Below are positions 42,325-51,114 of a stretch of DNA of 64,000 bases, one piece after another. The stretch is from Mucilaginibacter pineti (GTDB lineage: Bacteria > Bacteroidota > Bacteroidia > Sphingobacteriales > Sphingobacteriaceae): positions 124,001-188,000 of the forward strand of contig NZ_FNAI01000007.1 in assembly GCF_900101875.1 (NCBI RefSeq). Direction: 5' to 3'. The notes under the pieces were generated by a model. That model worked only from the letters and a program-made list of their open reading frames with translations, made no database searches and was not told the DNA's origin. Positions within the stretch are counted from its first letter, which is position 1, and each line of letters opens with the position of its first letter. The position numbers and the translations under genes were made by a program.

Positions 42325-42332
42325 CAAAGGTA
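42325..42332 (-). promoter_or_regulatory. Putative -7 element of the threonine dehydrogenase gene
   Basis: The minus strand reads TACCTTTG, exact TAnnTTTG, 17 bases before the ATG. Confidence 0.45.
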
Positions 42333-42514
42333 AAAATTTGGTTGAAATGTTAACGGTTTAACAGCCTGTTTACGCAAACGATTGCTCATTTGTGGCACCT
42401 TTTTTTAACCAATTTATAGCTAACGGCATATTAAATTAACTACCAATCTGGTAGAATATGCAAAAAATGTGCATATTTGGAGTTTAATCATTTATTATAT
42501 AACAAATTAACTCA

Positions 42515-43522
42515 ATGAAAGTCGCAGTAGTAGGTGCTACAGGATTAGTAGGCACCAAAATGTTGCAAGTTCTTGCAGAACGCAACTTCCCCGTTACAGA
42601 ATTAATTCCCGTTGCTTCAGCAAAAAGTATTGGTAAAGAAATTACTTTTAAGGGTAAGCAGTTTAAGGTGGTTTCTGTTGAGGATGCGATTAAGATGAAG
42701 CCGGATGTAGCTATTTTTAGCGCTGGCGGCAGCACATCATTGGAGCAAGCACCGCTTTTCGCGGCAGCAGGAACAACTGTTATTGATAATTCATCGGCCT
42801 GGCGCATGGACCCTACCAAAAAACTGGTAGTGCCCGAAGTAAATGCCGATGTACTTACTGCAGATGATAAGATCATTGCCAACCCAAATTGCTCAACCAT
42901 ACAAATGGTAGTGGCCTTAAAGCCGCTGCATGATAAATATAAAATTAAAAGAGTAGTGGTATCTACCTATCAATCGGTAACCGGTACCGGCGTAAAAGCT
43001 GTTGACCAGTTATTTAACGAACGTAAAGGTATTGATGGCCCTAAGGTTTACCCTTATACTATCGACCTGAACGTAATACCGCAGATTGATGTGTTTACCG
43101 AAAACGGTTACACCAAAGAGGAAATGAAAATGATCCTCGAAACCAAAAAGATCATGGGCGATGACAGCATTAAAGTTACCGCTACCACCGTGCGCATCCC
43201 GGTTATGGGCGGCCACTCGGAATCTGTAAATATTGAGTTTTTACATGACTTTGATTTGAGCGAAGTAAAAGAACTGCTGGCAAACTCGCCGGGTATAGTA
43301 GTGGTAGATGATCCTGCCAACCTGAAATACCCAATGCCGCTTGACGCACATGATAAGGACGATGTTTTTGTTGGCCGTATTCGCCGTGATGAAAGCCAGG
43401 ACAATACCCTAAACTGCTGGATAGTATCAGACAATTTGCGTAAGGGTGCTGCCACCAACGCCGTGCAAATTGCCGAATACCTGGCCGCAAAGCACTTGAT
43501 AGGCGCGCCGGTTGAGGCATAA
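42515..43522 (+). CDS. asd: Aspartate-semialdehyde dehydrogenase
   Basis: 335 residues: VAVVGATGLVGTKMLQVL (NADP site), FSAGGSTSLEQAP, and catalytic Cys126 in ANPNCSTIQMVVAL, followed by VVVSTYQSVTGTG and RIPVMGGHSESVNIEF. It makes aspartate semialdehyde for lysine/diaminopimelate, threonine and methionine. Stand-alone. A hairpin overlaps its stop codon (43511-43533). Confidence 0.96.
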   Translation: MKVAVVGATGLVGTKMLQVLAERNFPVTELIPVASAKSIGKEITFKGKQFKVVSVEDAIKMKPDVAIFSAGGSTSLEQAPLFAAAGTTVIDNSSAWRMDPTKKLVVPEVNADVLTADDKIIANPNCSTIQMVVALKPLHDKYKIKRVVVSTYQSVTGTGVKAVDQLFNERKGIDGPKVYPYTIDLNVIPQIDVFTENGYTKEEMKMILETKKIMGDDSIKVTATTVRIPVMGGHSESVNIEFLHDFDLSEVKELLANSPGIVVVDDPANLKYPMPLDAHDKDDVFVGRIRRDESQDNTLNCWIVSDNLRKGAATNAVQIAEYLAAKHLIGAPVEA

Positions 43523-43555
43523 GGAGCCTCAACCAACCCTCTCCAAAGGAGAGGA
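43511..43555. repeat. Hairpins over and after the asd stop (element copy 3, shortened)
   Basis: GTTGAGGC-ATAAG-GAGCCTCAAC spans the asd stop codon, then CCTCTCC-AAA-GGAGAGG (43539-43555) matches the inner hairpins of the element at 35381-35481. It may serve as asd terminator. Confidence 0.6.
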
Positions 43556-43623
43556 CTTTAAAAGATAATTTGAATAGGCGTAGTCAGTTGATTATCCCTA
43601 TTTTTATTTACAAATATTTACCA

Positions 43624-44409
43624 ATGAAAACCTTTATTATCATCCTCACTTTTTATGGGTGTATGGCATCTGCAAGTGTTTTTGCGCAAACTCCGAAGGC
43701 TGTTGAGGCTGATTTACTTAATGCCTTTAAAAAGATCAATTACTGGGATGAGCAAAAGAATAATTCCGGGGCGGATGACTCTCTTAATAAAGCCAATGAA
43801 GTATTTGGAAAAAAATTAGCTGATTATACAGCAAAATATCCATTTACCATAAGCCAACCTTTTGATTTATTAAAAAAGGAGCATTTGGATATTTGTACTT
43901 CTTCTGACGGATTATTCCGGATATATTCATGGGATACATGGTTAGGAGGATCGATGCATATTTTTGAAAATGTGTTTCAGTACAAGGTGGGTAATAAAAC
44001 AATGTCGGTATTTCATCCTTTAAAGTGGGGCGGCGAAGTCGTTTCTTATTGGTTTCCTAAAGTTTATACCCTCAAAGCAAAAGACAAGACCTATTATTTA
44101 GGAATTTATGGTGGTATTTTTTCAACTAGGGATGCCGGTACAGGTATACAGGTTTTTACTATTGAAAACGGCCGTTTAAATGAAGATGTAAAGCTCATCA
44201 AAACATCAACCGGCTTGCATAGTAAGTTATATTATGATTACGATTTCTTCTCGGTAGTTGATATAAAGTATGAATTACGGCCAACAATTACTTTTGATGC
44301 AGCAACCCAGACGATCAAATTGCCCTTGGTTGACGGAAAAGGTAAAGTGACATCTAAATATATCACCTACAAATTTACGGGCCAGTATTTTGAAAAAGTA
44401 AAGAGCTAA
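43624..44409 (+). CDS. Secreted protein of unknown function (tandem paralogue 1)
   Basis: 261 residues from ATG 43624, where the signal peptide MKTFIIILTFYGCMASASVFA begins; the frame runs further upstream, but those residues are not a signal. The mature part is a mixed domain with EADLLNAFKKINYWDEQ, FDLLKKEHLDICTSSDGLFR, YSWDTWLGGSMHIFENVFQY and the end KYITYKFTGQYFEKVKS. No family is recognised. It shares the whole layout with the next gene. Probably periplasmic. Confidence 0.75.
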   Translation: MKTFIIILTFYGCMASASVFAQTPKAVEADLLNAFKKINYWDEQKNNSGADDSLNKANEVFGKKLADYTAKYPFTISQPFDLLKKEHLDICTSSDGLFRIYSWDTWLGGSMHIFENVFQYKVGNKTMSVFHPLKWGGEVVSYWFPKVYTLKAKDKTYYLGIYGGIFSTRDAGTGIQVFTIENGRLNEDVKLIKTSTGLHSKLYYDYDFFSVVDIKYELRPTITFDAATQTIKLPLVDGKGKVTSKYITYKFTGQYFEKVKS

Positions 44410-44480
44410 AAAACAAATACTTGGTTATCAATTATAACTAATATCCATAAGGTTTGCTTTTTTTACCTATCTTGTTACCA

Positions 44481-45263
44481 ATGAAAACCTTTACGCTGAT
44501 AGTTGTTTTCTGCTGCTGCCTTTTTTCGGCCAGTGTGTTTGCGCAAAACAGTCCGCAGGCTATAGAGGGCGATCTGCTGCGCATATTTAAAAAAGTAAAC
44601 TATTACGGTGCGCATAAAAAGGAATGGAAAGCTATCGATTCGTTGCAAAAAATGAACCGGATGTTTGCATTTAAGCTTAAATACTACACCACCAAGTACC
44701 CGTTTACCATTACCCAAAACTTTACCGAATTAATAAAGGAGCGCCTGGTTATAGCCAGTTCGGCAGATGGTTTGTTCCGCACCTACTCCTGGGATACCCG
44801 GCTGGGCACCACGGGTTATAGTTTTAGCAACGTGGTACAGTACAAGGTAAAAGGCCAAACTACCGCTTTGTTAAAAATAGACAGCGCCGATAAAAAGGCT
44901 GCACCATCGTTCTGGTACTCCAAAGTGTACACGTTTGCCGCGAATGGCAAAACCTATTACATGGCTACGTTTAATACTATTTATTCGGCTGCCAGGGCTG
45001 CGCAGGGGTTAAGGATATTTGTTATCGAAAATGGCAAGCTCGTTACTAATCCGCCGCTTATAAAAACACCATCGGGTGTATACAGCCAGTTGCATTACGA
45101 CTATAATTTTCCATCTATTGCCGATTGGACCTCATTCCCGACCATCAATTTTGATAAGGCCACCAAAACCCTCAGTACACCGCTGGTTGATTACAGCGGC
45201 AAAATGACCCGCAAGTTTATTACCTATAAATTTAACGGTCGCTTTTTTGAGAAGATGAAATAG
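44481..45263 (+). CDS. Secreted protein of unknown function (tandem paralogue 2)
   Basis: 260 residues from ATG 44481 with the signal MKTFTLIVVFCCCLFSASVFA. Clear paralogue of the upstream gene: EGDLLRIFKKVNYYGAHKK, YTTKYPFTITQNFTELIKER, ADGLFRTYSWDTRLG and FITYKFNGRFFEKMK align end to end. The base composition is less AT-rich than in copy 1, so the duplication is not recent. Ends 13 bases before a LysR-type regulator on the same strand. Confidence 0.75.
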   Translation: MKTFTLIVVFCCCLFSASVFAQNSPQAIEGDLLRIFKKVNYYGAHKKEWKAIDSLQKMNRMFAFKLKYYTTKYPFTITQNFTELIKERLVIASSADGLFRTYSWDTRLGTTGYSFSNVVQYKVKGQTTALLKIDSADKKAAPSFWYSKVYTFAANGKTYYMATFNTIYSAARAAQGLRIFVIENGKLVTNPPLIKTPSGVYSQLHYDYNFPSIADWTSFPTINFDKATKTLSTPLVDYSGKMTRKFITYKFNGRFFEKMK

Positions 45264-45276
45264 GTAACTTAGCCGT

Positions 45277-46179
45277 ATGATCTCCTTTGCCCACCGTGTT
45301 TTTATGGAAGTTGCCGCCAACCTTAGTTTCAGTAAGGCGGCGCAGGTGTTGTTTGTAACGCAGCCCGCCATCAGCAAGCACATTAAGGCGCTTGAAGATC
45401 AATATAAAGTGCCCCTGTTTGAACGCAAGGGAAACAGTATTTTACTTACCGAAGCCGGCAACAAACTCAACGAATACCTGCAACAGGCTACCGAAATTGA
45501 ACGCAAAATTGAATATGACCTATCGGTATTAAGCAACCTTTCGCAGGCCGCCGGGCATTTGCGATTGGGTGCCAGTACCACTATTGCGCTGTATATATTG
45601 CCCTCCATACTTTCAGGTTTTCAACGCGAATACGCCAATGTAGATGTGCAGTTGGTAAACCGTAACTCCGAGTACATATTGAATGCCTTGCTCAATCACG
45701 AAGTTGATATTGGTATTATTGAGGTTGATAACAAGCTTACCACGGTATCTTATAAACCATTCATGAGCGATGAGGTGATCCCGGTTTGTTCGGCTAAGAG
45801 TCCGCTGGCGGGTAAGTCATTAACGCTTAAGCAATTTGTGAAAACGCCGCTGGCTGTACGTGAGCGCGGCTCGGGTACGCTTAACGCGGTGCTTAAATCG
45901 CTCTCGGCACTGCACATAAAGCCTGCCGATCTATCTGTAAAAATACGCCTTGGTGGTACCGAAGCCCTCAAAAACTTTCTGCTGGCCGACCAATGCCTGG
46001 GCTTTATGCCCCGTCCATCCATTATTCGTCAACTTGCGGAAGGCGACCTGGTTGAAGTACCAATTGAAGGCCTTAAAATTACCCGCGATTTCTTCTTTAT
46101 CCGCAGAAAGGGGACTGAGGATTACGGGTTGACGAGTAATTTTATAAACTTCGCGTTGGGACATATAGCGGGGAAATAA
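45277..46179 (+). CDS. LysR-family transcriptional regulator
   Basis: 300 residues: an N-terminal winged helix (MEVAANLSFSKAAQVLFVTQ, PAISKHIKALEDQ, PLFERKGNSILLTEAG) and a periplasmic-binding-like effector domain (LRLGASTTIALYILPSIL, DIGIIEVDNK, PLAVRERGSGT). The effector is unknown. The usual divergent target is absent: the neighbour at the left is co-directional. A TAACTTAG box four bases before the ATG resembles a -7 element. Confidence 0.92.
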   Translation: MISFAHRVFMEVAANLSFSKAAQVLFVTQPAISKHIKALEDQYKVPLFERKGNSILLTEAGNKLNEYLQQATEIERKIEYDLSVLSNLSQAAGHLRLGASTTIALYILPSILSGFQREYANVDVQLVNRNSEYILNALLNHEVDIGIIEVDNKLTTVSYKPFMSDEVIPVCSAKSPLAGKSLTLKQFVKTPLAVRERGSGTLNAVLKSLSALHIKPADLSVKIRLGGTEALKNFLLADQCLGFMPRPSIIRQLAEGDLVEVPIEGLKITRDFFFIRRKGTEDYGLTSNFINFALGHIAGK

Positions 46180-46258
46180 GAAATATACGAGCACAGCAAA
46201 GTGGGGGTGAGTAGTAGCCATAATGCTTTTTTCTTAAGGAATACCGCTATCTTTACTC

Positions 46259-47728
46259 ATGCCCCCAAAAAAAGCTTTGATAGTTGGTTCCGGAATAGCG
46301 GGGATTGCCACTGCAATTCACCTGGCTGTTAAGGGCTATGCTGTTGAGGTTTTTGAGGCCAATGCCGGGCCAGGTGGTAAGCTTACCCAATTTGAGCAGG
46401 AGGGTTACCGGTTTGATGCCGGCCCCAGCCTGTTTACCATGCCCCAATATGTTGATGAGCTTTTTAAACTGGCAGGAAAAACGCCTGCCGATTTTTTCCG
46501 GTACCAGAAATTGGATGTAGTTTGCCAGTATTTTTACGAAGACGGTACCACGCTAACCGCCTATGCAGATGCGGATAAATTTGCCGCTGAGGTCAACAGG
46601 GTAACCGGCGAACCTATGGAAGCCATAAAAAAATACCAGGCCAAAAGCCGGGATATTTATAGCATCACCAATCACGTTTTTTTGGAGCAGTCATTACACC
46701 GGCTTAAAACCTATTTAAGTTGGGATACCTTACGGTCGGTTTTAAAGCTGCCGCGGATAGATGCGCTCCGTACCATGCACAAAGCCAACGAAGATTTTTT
46801 TAAGGACGATCGCATGGTGCAGTTTTACGACCGGTATGCCACCTACAATGGCTCCAACCCATACACTGCCCCGGCAACGCTTAATGTTATCCCGCATCTG
46901 GAGCAGCATTATGGTGCGTATTTTCCGGAGGGTGGCATGTACAGCATCACCAATAGTTTGGTTAAGCTGGCAACTTCGTTGGGTGTTATCTTCCATTATA
47001 ATTCGCCGGTTGATGAAGTGGTTTTAAAGGATCTGAGAGTTGAAGGTTTAAATGTGAAGGGCGGGTTTATCCCAGGCGATCTGGTGATATCAAATATGGA
47101 TGTATGGTTCACGTACCACAAACTATTAAAGGCGCATCCGTCGCTATTTCCCAAAAAGATATTAAGCCAGGAGCGTAGCAGTTCGGCATTGATATTTTAC
47201 TGGGGTATAAAGAAGCCGTTCCCGGAACTCGATCTGCATAATATTTTTTTCGGTACCGATTATAAGGCTGAGTTTGACCATATCTGGAAGGAAAAAGATA
47301 TTTATCATGACCCTACCATCTACCTCAACATCAGCTCCAAATATAAAACCGATGATGCCCCCGAGGATTGTGAAAATTGGTTCACGATGATCAACGTACC
47401 CGCAAATACTGGTCAAAATTGGGATGAGCTGATTGCCACAGCCCGCGAAAACATCCTCAAAAAACTTACCCGCATTTTAGGCGATGACATTGAAGAACTG
47501 ATAGTATGCGAAAGCATCCTCGATCCACGCAGTATTGAAAGTAGAACATCATCTTACCAGGGTTCGTTATATGGTACCAGCTCAAATAGTCAGTTCGCGG
47601 CATTTTTAAGGCACGCTAACCGGTCATCTAAAATTAAAAACCTTTACTTTTGCGGCGGCAGCGTTCATCCGGGCGGCGGTATTCCGCTTTGCCTGCTTTC
47701 GGCCAAAATAGTAAGTGAATTATTGTAA
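46259..47728 (+). CDS. crtD: CrtI-family carotenoid desaturase, probably 1-hydroxycarotenoid 3,4-desaturase CrtD
   Basis: 489 residues: FAD fold ALIVGSGIAGIATAIHLAVK, PGGKLTQFEQEGYRFDAGPS, and the C-terminal carotenoid-desaturase signature NLYFCGGSVHPGGGIPLCLL. Within the CrtI family the sequence resembles Bacteroidota CrtD, which adds a double bond to 1-hydroxylated carotenoids on the way to saproxanthin, myxol or flexixanthin. CrtW-, CruF- and glycosyltransferase-like genes at 52-57 kb support this; no crtI/crtB pair is in the window. A TATCTTTA box lies three bases before the ATG. Confidence 0.8.
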   Translation: MPPKKALIVGSGIAGIATAIHLAVKGYAVEVFEANAGPGGKLTQFEQEGYRFDAGPSLFTMPQYVDELFKLAGKTPADFFRYQKLDVVCQYFYEDGTTLTAYADADKFAAEVNRVTGEPMEAIKKYQAKSRDIYSITNHVFLEQSLHRLKTYLSWDTLRSVLKLPRIDALRTMHKANEDFFKDDRMVQFYDRYATYNGSNPYTAPATLNVIPHLEQHYGAYFPEGGMYSITNSLVKLATSLGVIFHYNSPVDEVVLKDLRVEGLNVKGGFIPGDLVISNMDVWFTYHKLLKAHPSLFPKKILSQERSSSALIFYWGIKKPFPELDLHNIFFGTDYKAEFDHIWKEKDIYHDPTIYLNISSKYKTDDAPEDCENWFTMINVPANTGQNWDELIATARENILKKLTRILGDDIEELIVCESILDPRSIESRTSSYQGSLYGTSSNSQFAAFLRHANRSSKIKNLYFCGGSVHPGGGIPLCLLSAKIVSELL

Positions 47729-47766
47729 GGATAGTGTGTTCGCGCCGGTAAATAACATATTAAAAC

Positions 47767-49161
47767 ATGGAACTTCAGCTTTTTGACAAACAAGTTTATA
47801 TTGATCGCCGTAAGGCTTTAATGCAAAATATTGGTTCGGGTATTATCCTGTTGCCCGGTAACGAGGATAGCAGCATGAGCTATAAAGACAATTGTTACCC
47901 CTTTAGGCAGGATAGCAGCTTTCTTTATTATTTCGGACTGGACGTTCAGGACCTGGTAGCCATTATTGACACCGATACTGGCGAAGAAGTGATTTTTGGC
48001 AACGAGCTAAGTATAGATGATATTATATGGACGGGGGTGCTACCTTCGGTACGGGAAATGGCCGGGATGGTTGGTATTACCAAAACCCAACCCTATAATG
48101 AAGTAACACATTACATTCACAAGGCGGTTACCGCCGGCAGAAAGGTGCATATTTTGCCGCCTTACCGCCCCGAAACAAAAATAAAACTGGCTTCATGGCT
48201 CAACGTGAGCCTGCAGGACGTTGCCGATCATGTATCTATTCCGCTAATCAAAGCGGTTATAGCCCAGCGTGTTATAAAAACACCTTTAGAAGTTGCCGAA
48301 ATGGAGAAAGCGGTTTCCATTAGTGTGGATATGCAGCTGGCTGTTATTAAAAATACACGCCCTGGTATTAAGGGCTATGAGCTGGTGGCCAGGGCAAATG
48401 AAGTGGCCATAGCGGCAGATTCGCGCCTGGGATATCCCGCTATTATTACGCCGCGTGGCGAAACCCTGCATACCCATTACTACGGGCATACGTTACAAGA
48501 TGGCCAGATGCTGCTTTGCGATATTGGTGCCGAAAATCCCATGCACTATGGGGGCGATCTTACCCGTACCGTACCTGTTGGCAATAAATTCACCACCAAA
48601 CAGGCCGAGCTTTATGAGGTGGTGCTTGCTTCAATGAACCATGCTATTGATATGCTGAAACCCGGCGTACGTTATTTAGATATTCACCTTGCAGCCTGTC
48701 AAAAACTGGTAGAGGGGCTTTCGCAGGCCGGTATTATGAAAGGGGATGCTGTAGATGCTGTTGCTGCAGGTGCGCACACCATGTTTTTTCAATGTGGTTT
48801 GGGCCATATGCTGGGTATGGATACCCACGACATGGAAAATCTGGGCGAGCAATATGTTGGCTACAGTGATAACCTGCAAAAAGGAACTGTTTTCGGACTG
48901 AAATCATTACGCCTCGGGCGAGAATTGGAAGCAGGTTATGTGCTAACTATAGAGCCAGGCATCTACATTATCCCCGAACTGATAGATCGCTGGCAAGCCG
49001 AAAAGAAATATGTCGATTTTATTAATTACGACGTACTGAACACCTACCGCGACTTTGGCGGTATCCGCATAGAAGACAACTTTTTGATCACCGATACCGG
49101 CAGCCATTTATTAGGTAAATACCTGCCGAAGAGTTTGAAAGAGATAGAGGGGTTAAAATAA
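47767..49161 (+). CDS. pepP: Xaa-Pro aminopeptidase (M24B)
   Basis: 464 residues. An N-terminal creatinase-like domain (1-165) is followed by a pita-bread fold with the metal ligands visible in LLCDIGAENPMHYGGDLTRT (two Asp), GLGHMLGMDTHD (His), LTIEPGIYI (Glu) and GGIRIEDNFLI (Glu). It removes N-terminal residues ahead of proline and binds two manganese ions in the cytoplasm. Family length normal. Last conserved gene before the AT-rich ATPase-nuclease insertion. Confidence 0.93.
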   Translation: MELQLFDKQVYIDRRKALMQNIGSGIILLPGNEDSSMSYKDNCYPFRQDSSFLYYFGLDVQDLVAIIDTDTGEEVIFGNELSIDDIIWTGVLPSVREMAGMVGITKTQPYNEVTHYIHKAVTAGRKVHILPPYRPETKIKLASWLNVSLQDVADHVSIPLIKAVIAQRVIKTPLEVAEMEKAVSISVDMQLAVIKNTRPGIKGYELVARANEVAIAADSRLGYPAIITPRGETLHTHYYGHTLQDGQMLLCDIGAENPMHYGGDLTRTVPVGNKFTTKQAELYEVVLASMNHAIDMLKPGVRYLDIHLAACQKLVEGLSQAGIMKGDAVDAVAAGAHTMFFQCGLGHMLGMDTHDMENLGEQYVGYSDNLQKGTVFGLKSLRLGRELEAGYVLTIEPGIYIIPELIDRWQAEKKYVDFINYDVLNTYRDFGGIRIEDNFLITDTGSHLLGKYLPKSLKEIEGLK

Positions 49162-49235
49162 TTATAATATTTTAAGGTAATATTCATATAATATATTATC
49201 TTGGATTCGATATTTGAGCAATCTAAACCTTAATA

Positions 49236-50516
49236 ATGAAGCCGTTATTATATATTAATAATTTTCGTGGTTTTAAAAATACTTTCCTACAATTGGAGCG
49301 AGTAAATTTTTTTGTTGGTGAAAATAGTACGGGTAAAACCTCCATTTTAAAACTCGTCAAGATTCTCTCCGAAACTGAATTTTGGTTTAAAACCGACTCT
49401 GACCATTTCAGAAAAGAATTTGGATACTTTTCAGAGATAACAACGGAAAAATCTTTTGAAATAGGTTTGTTTTCTTTAATACCACAAAAATTTATACATC
49501 TGAAGTTTGTTGATAGTCATGGTTTCGCCAAATTGAAAGAAATTAGACAGATTGATTCAAACATAAATATGTTTATATGTCTTACTATTAAAGGTGCAGA
49601 ATATAAATTCAAAAAAGGAAATTATGGAGATTATTTTAAAGACAAACAATTAGAAAATTTTAAAGAATGGATTGAGAGTGATAATTTAATTGACGAAAAA
49701 AAGAATATTAATAAAACACTCAAAGCTGTAAATCTCCCTCTAATACTTCAGATACATCTCGTTATAAGTAAACATCTTGAAGAGGAATCCAAATCTTTTG
49801 ATGTTCCCTCTTTAGTAGGGCAACTTGCATGGTTGGCACCGATCAGAACAGAGCCAAAAAGAACATATGATGATTATGAGTTAAACTTCTCCCCAGAAGG
49901 CACACATGTACCATATATCTTAAAGAAACAGTTATCTAATAAACGAACCAAACAAAGTAAAAAGTTTGAGGAAATTCTCAATCGTTTTGGGGAAGACAGT
50001 GGATTGTTTGAAAAAATTACTGTTTCTCAGTATAGCAAATCTAATTTGTCGCCATTTGAGATAAATGTAGTGTTAAATGGAAAGGCTTTAAAAATTATAA
50101 ATGTTGGATATGGGGTTTCTCAAATTTTGCCCCTGATAGTCGAAACTGTCATTAGAAGTGACGATAGTTGGCTTGCAATCCAACAGCCCGAAATTCATTT
50201 ACACCCAAAGGGGCAAGCGGCCTTTGGCGATTTGCTTTTTAAATCAGCTTTAAATGACGGAAAGGGATTTATTGTTGAAACACATTCGGATTATACTATC
50301 GATCGATATAGGCTCAAATTAAGTAGACATTCGAGTGAAGAAAGTCAAATAGAAAGAGATAGAATTGAAAGTCAGGTAGTTTTCTTTAATCGCACAAAAG
50401 AGGGCAATAATTTAAGTGTCATATCTATCAATCCAAATGGTTCTTATTCTGAAGATCAACCAAGGGAGTTTAAAGAGTTTTTTATCAGGGAGGAATTAGC
50501 ACTATTACAGATATAA
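49236..50516 (+). CDS. AAA/ABC-type ATPase (OLD-like), first gene of a putative defence pair
   Basis: 426 residues. The start MKPLLYINNFRGFKN is the common opening of SMC/OLD-like ATPases. Walker A is GENSTGKT (28-35). The ABC signature-like VGYGVSQILPL lies near 290, Walker B with catalytic acid in WLAIQQPEIHLHPKGQ near 311-325, and the switch His in VETHSDY near 347. Between the halves are about 250 residues with helical, charged sequence. No Toprim domain. The gene is clearly AT-richer than its neighbours and is followed after a single base by a PIN-domain gene, so the two are coupled. Expected role: nucleotide-dependent sensor controlling the nuclease. Defence function is inferred. Confidence 0.85.
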   Translation: MKPLLYINNFRGFKNTFLQLERVNFFVGENSTGKTSILKLVKILSETEFWFKTDSDHFRKEFGYFSEITTEKSFEIGLFSLIPQKFIHLKFVDSHGFAKLKEIRQIDSNINMFICLTIKGAEYKFKKGNYGDYFKDKQLENFKEWIESDNLIDEKKNINKTLKAVNLPLILQIHLVISKHLEEESKSFDVPSLVGQLAWLAPIRTEPKRTYDDYELNFSPEGTHVPYILKKQLSNKRTKQSKKFEEILNRFGEDSGLFEKITVSQYSKSNLSPFEINVVLNGKALKIINVGYGVSQILPLIVETVIRSDDSWLAIQQPEIHLHPKGQAAFGDLLFKSALNDGKGFIVETHSDYTIDRYRLKLSRHSSEESQIERDRIESQVVFFNRTKEGNNLSVISINPNGSYSEDQPREFKEFFIREELALLQI

Positions 50517-50517
50517 T

Positions 50518-51042
50518 ATGTGTATTGTTATTGATACCAATGTTTTAGGTCCAGTCTTTAATAAAAAAGATGCTTATCATTTAAATTTTGAGCCTGTTTT
50601 AGATTGGATTTTTAATGGTCAGGGTAAAATAGTTTACGGAGGATCAAAATATCTTTCTGAGATAACTAAATATGGAAAATTATTCGGTCTTTTAAATTCA
50701 ATAAATAAAGCTGTTTATATTGAAAATGGTATCGTTGATGACTTAACGCAAAAAGCGTCGGAGAAAATAGTGCATAAAGATTTCGACGATCAACATTTAA
50801 TAGGTTTATTGTTAGCTTCTGGTTGCAAATTAATTTGTACCAATGACGAGCGGGCTTTTCCATTCATTCAGCACCGATTATTTTTTAAAAGTTCGAAAGA
50901 ACCTAAAATTTATCATACAAAAAGGAATAGCAAACTTTTAAACCCTAAATATATTGCTGAATGTTGCGGGCATTGTCGGCCATCAAGTAACGACCAAAAG
51001 GATTATATAAATAGTATCTTGAGTATAATCACCAAAAATTAA
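50518..51042 (+). CDS. PIN-domain nuclease, second gene of the putative defence pair
   Basis: 174 residues. The PIN fold is indicated by VIDTNVLGPVF (Asp6), Glu48 in YLSEITK, DFDDQHLIGLLLASGCKLIC (Asp90/91) and TNDERAF (Asp110), giving the full acidic set for a metal-dependent RNase. After the core (about residue 118) is a basic C-terminal extension with YHTKRNSKLL and a CCGHC motif (AECCGHCRPSS) of unknown use. The start codon lies one base after the ATPase stop. Not a VapC of usual form: no small antitoxin gene precedes it; the ATPase holds that position. Confidence 0.82.
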   Translation: MCIVIDTNVLGPVFNKKDAYHLNFEPVLDWIFNGQGKIVYGGSKYLSEITKYGKLFGLLNSINKAVYIENGIVDDLTQKASEKIVHKDFDDQHLIGLLLASGCKLICTNDERAFPFIQHRLFFKSSKEPKIYHTKRNSKLLNPKYIAECCGHCRPSSNDQKDYINSILSIITKN

Positions 51043-51114
51043 GTCCATCTATAGAGGACGCCATTGATGTTTTTTTAAATGCTTTGTTTTTTGTTGTAAT
51101 TTCAATACTCTATC

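Noticed and set aside
46259..47728. Phytoene desaturase CrtI as function
   Set aside because: Not excluded, but the neighbouring CruF/CrtW-type genes, lack of adjacent crtB and the N-terminal sequence style favour CrtD.
50518..51042. Ordinary VapBC toxin-antitoxin reading of the PIN gene
   Set aside because: No small antitoxin frame precedes it; the coupled partner is a 426-residue ATPase and the PIN protein is longer than typical VapC.
49162..51114. Integrase or att-site explanation for the ATPase-PIN insertion
   Set aside because: No integrase, tRNA or convincing flanking direct repeat was seen; only the AT-rich composition suggests transfer.
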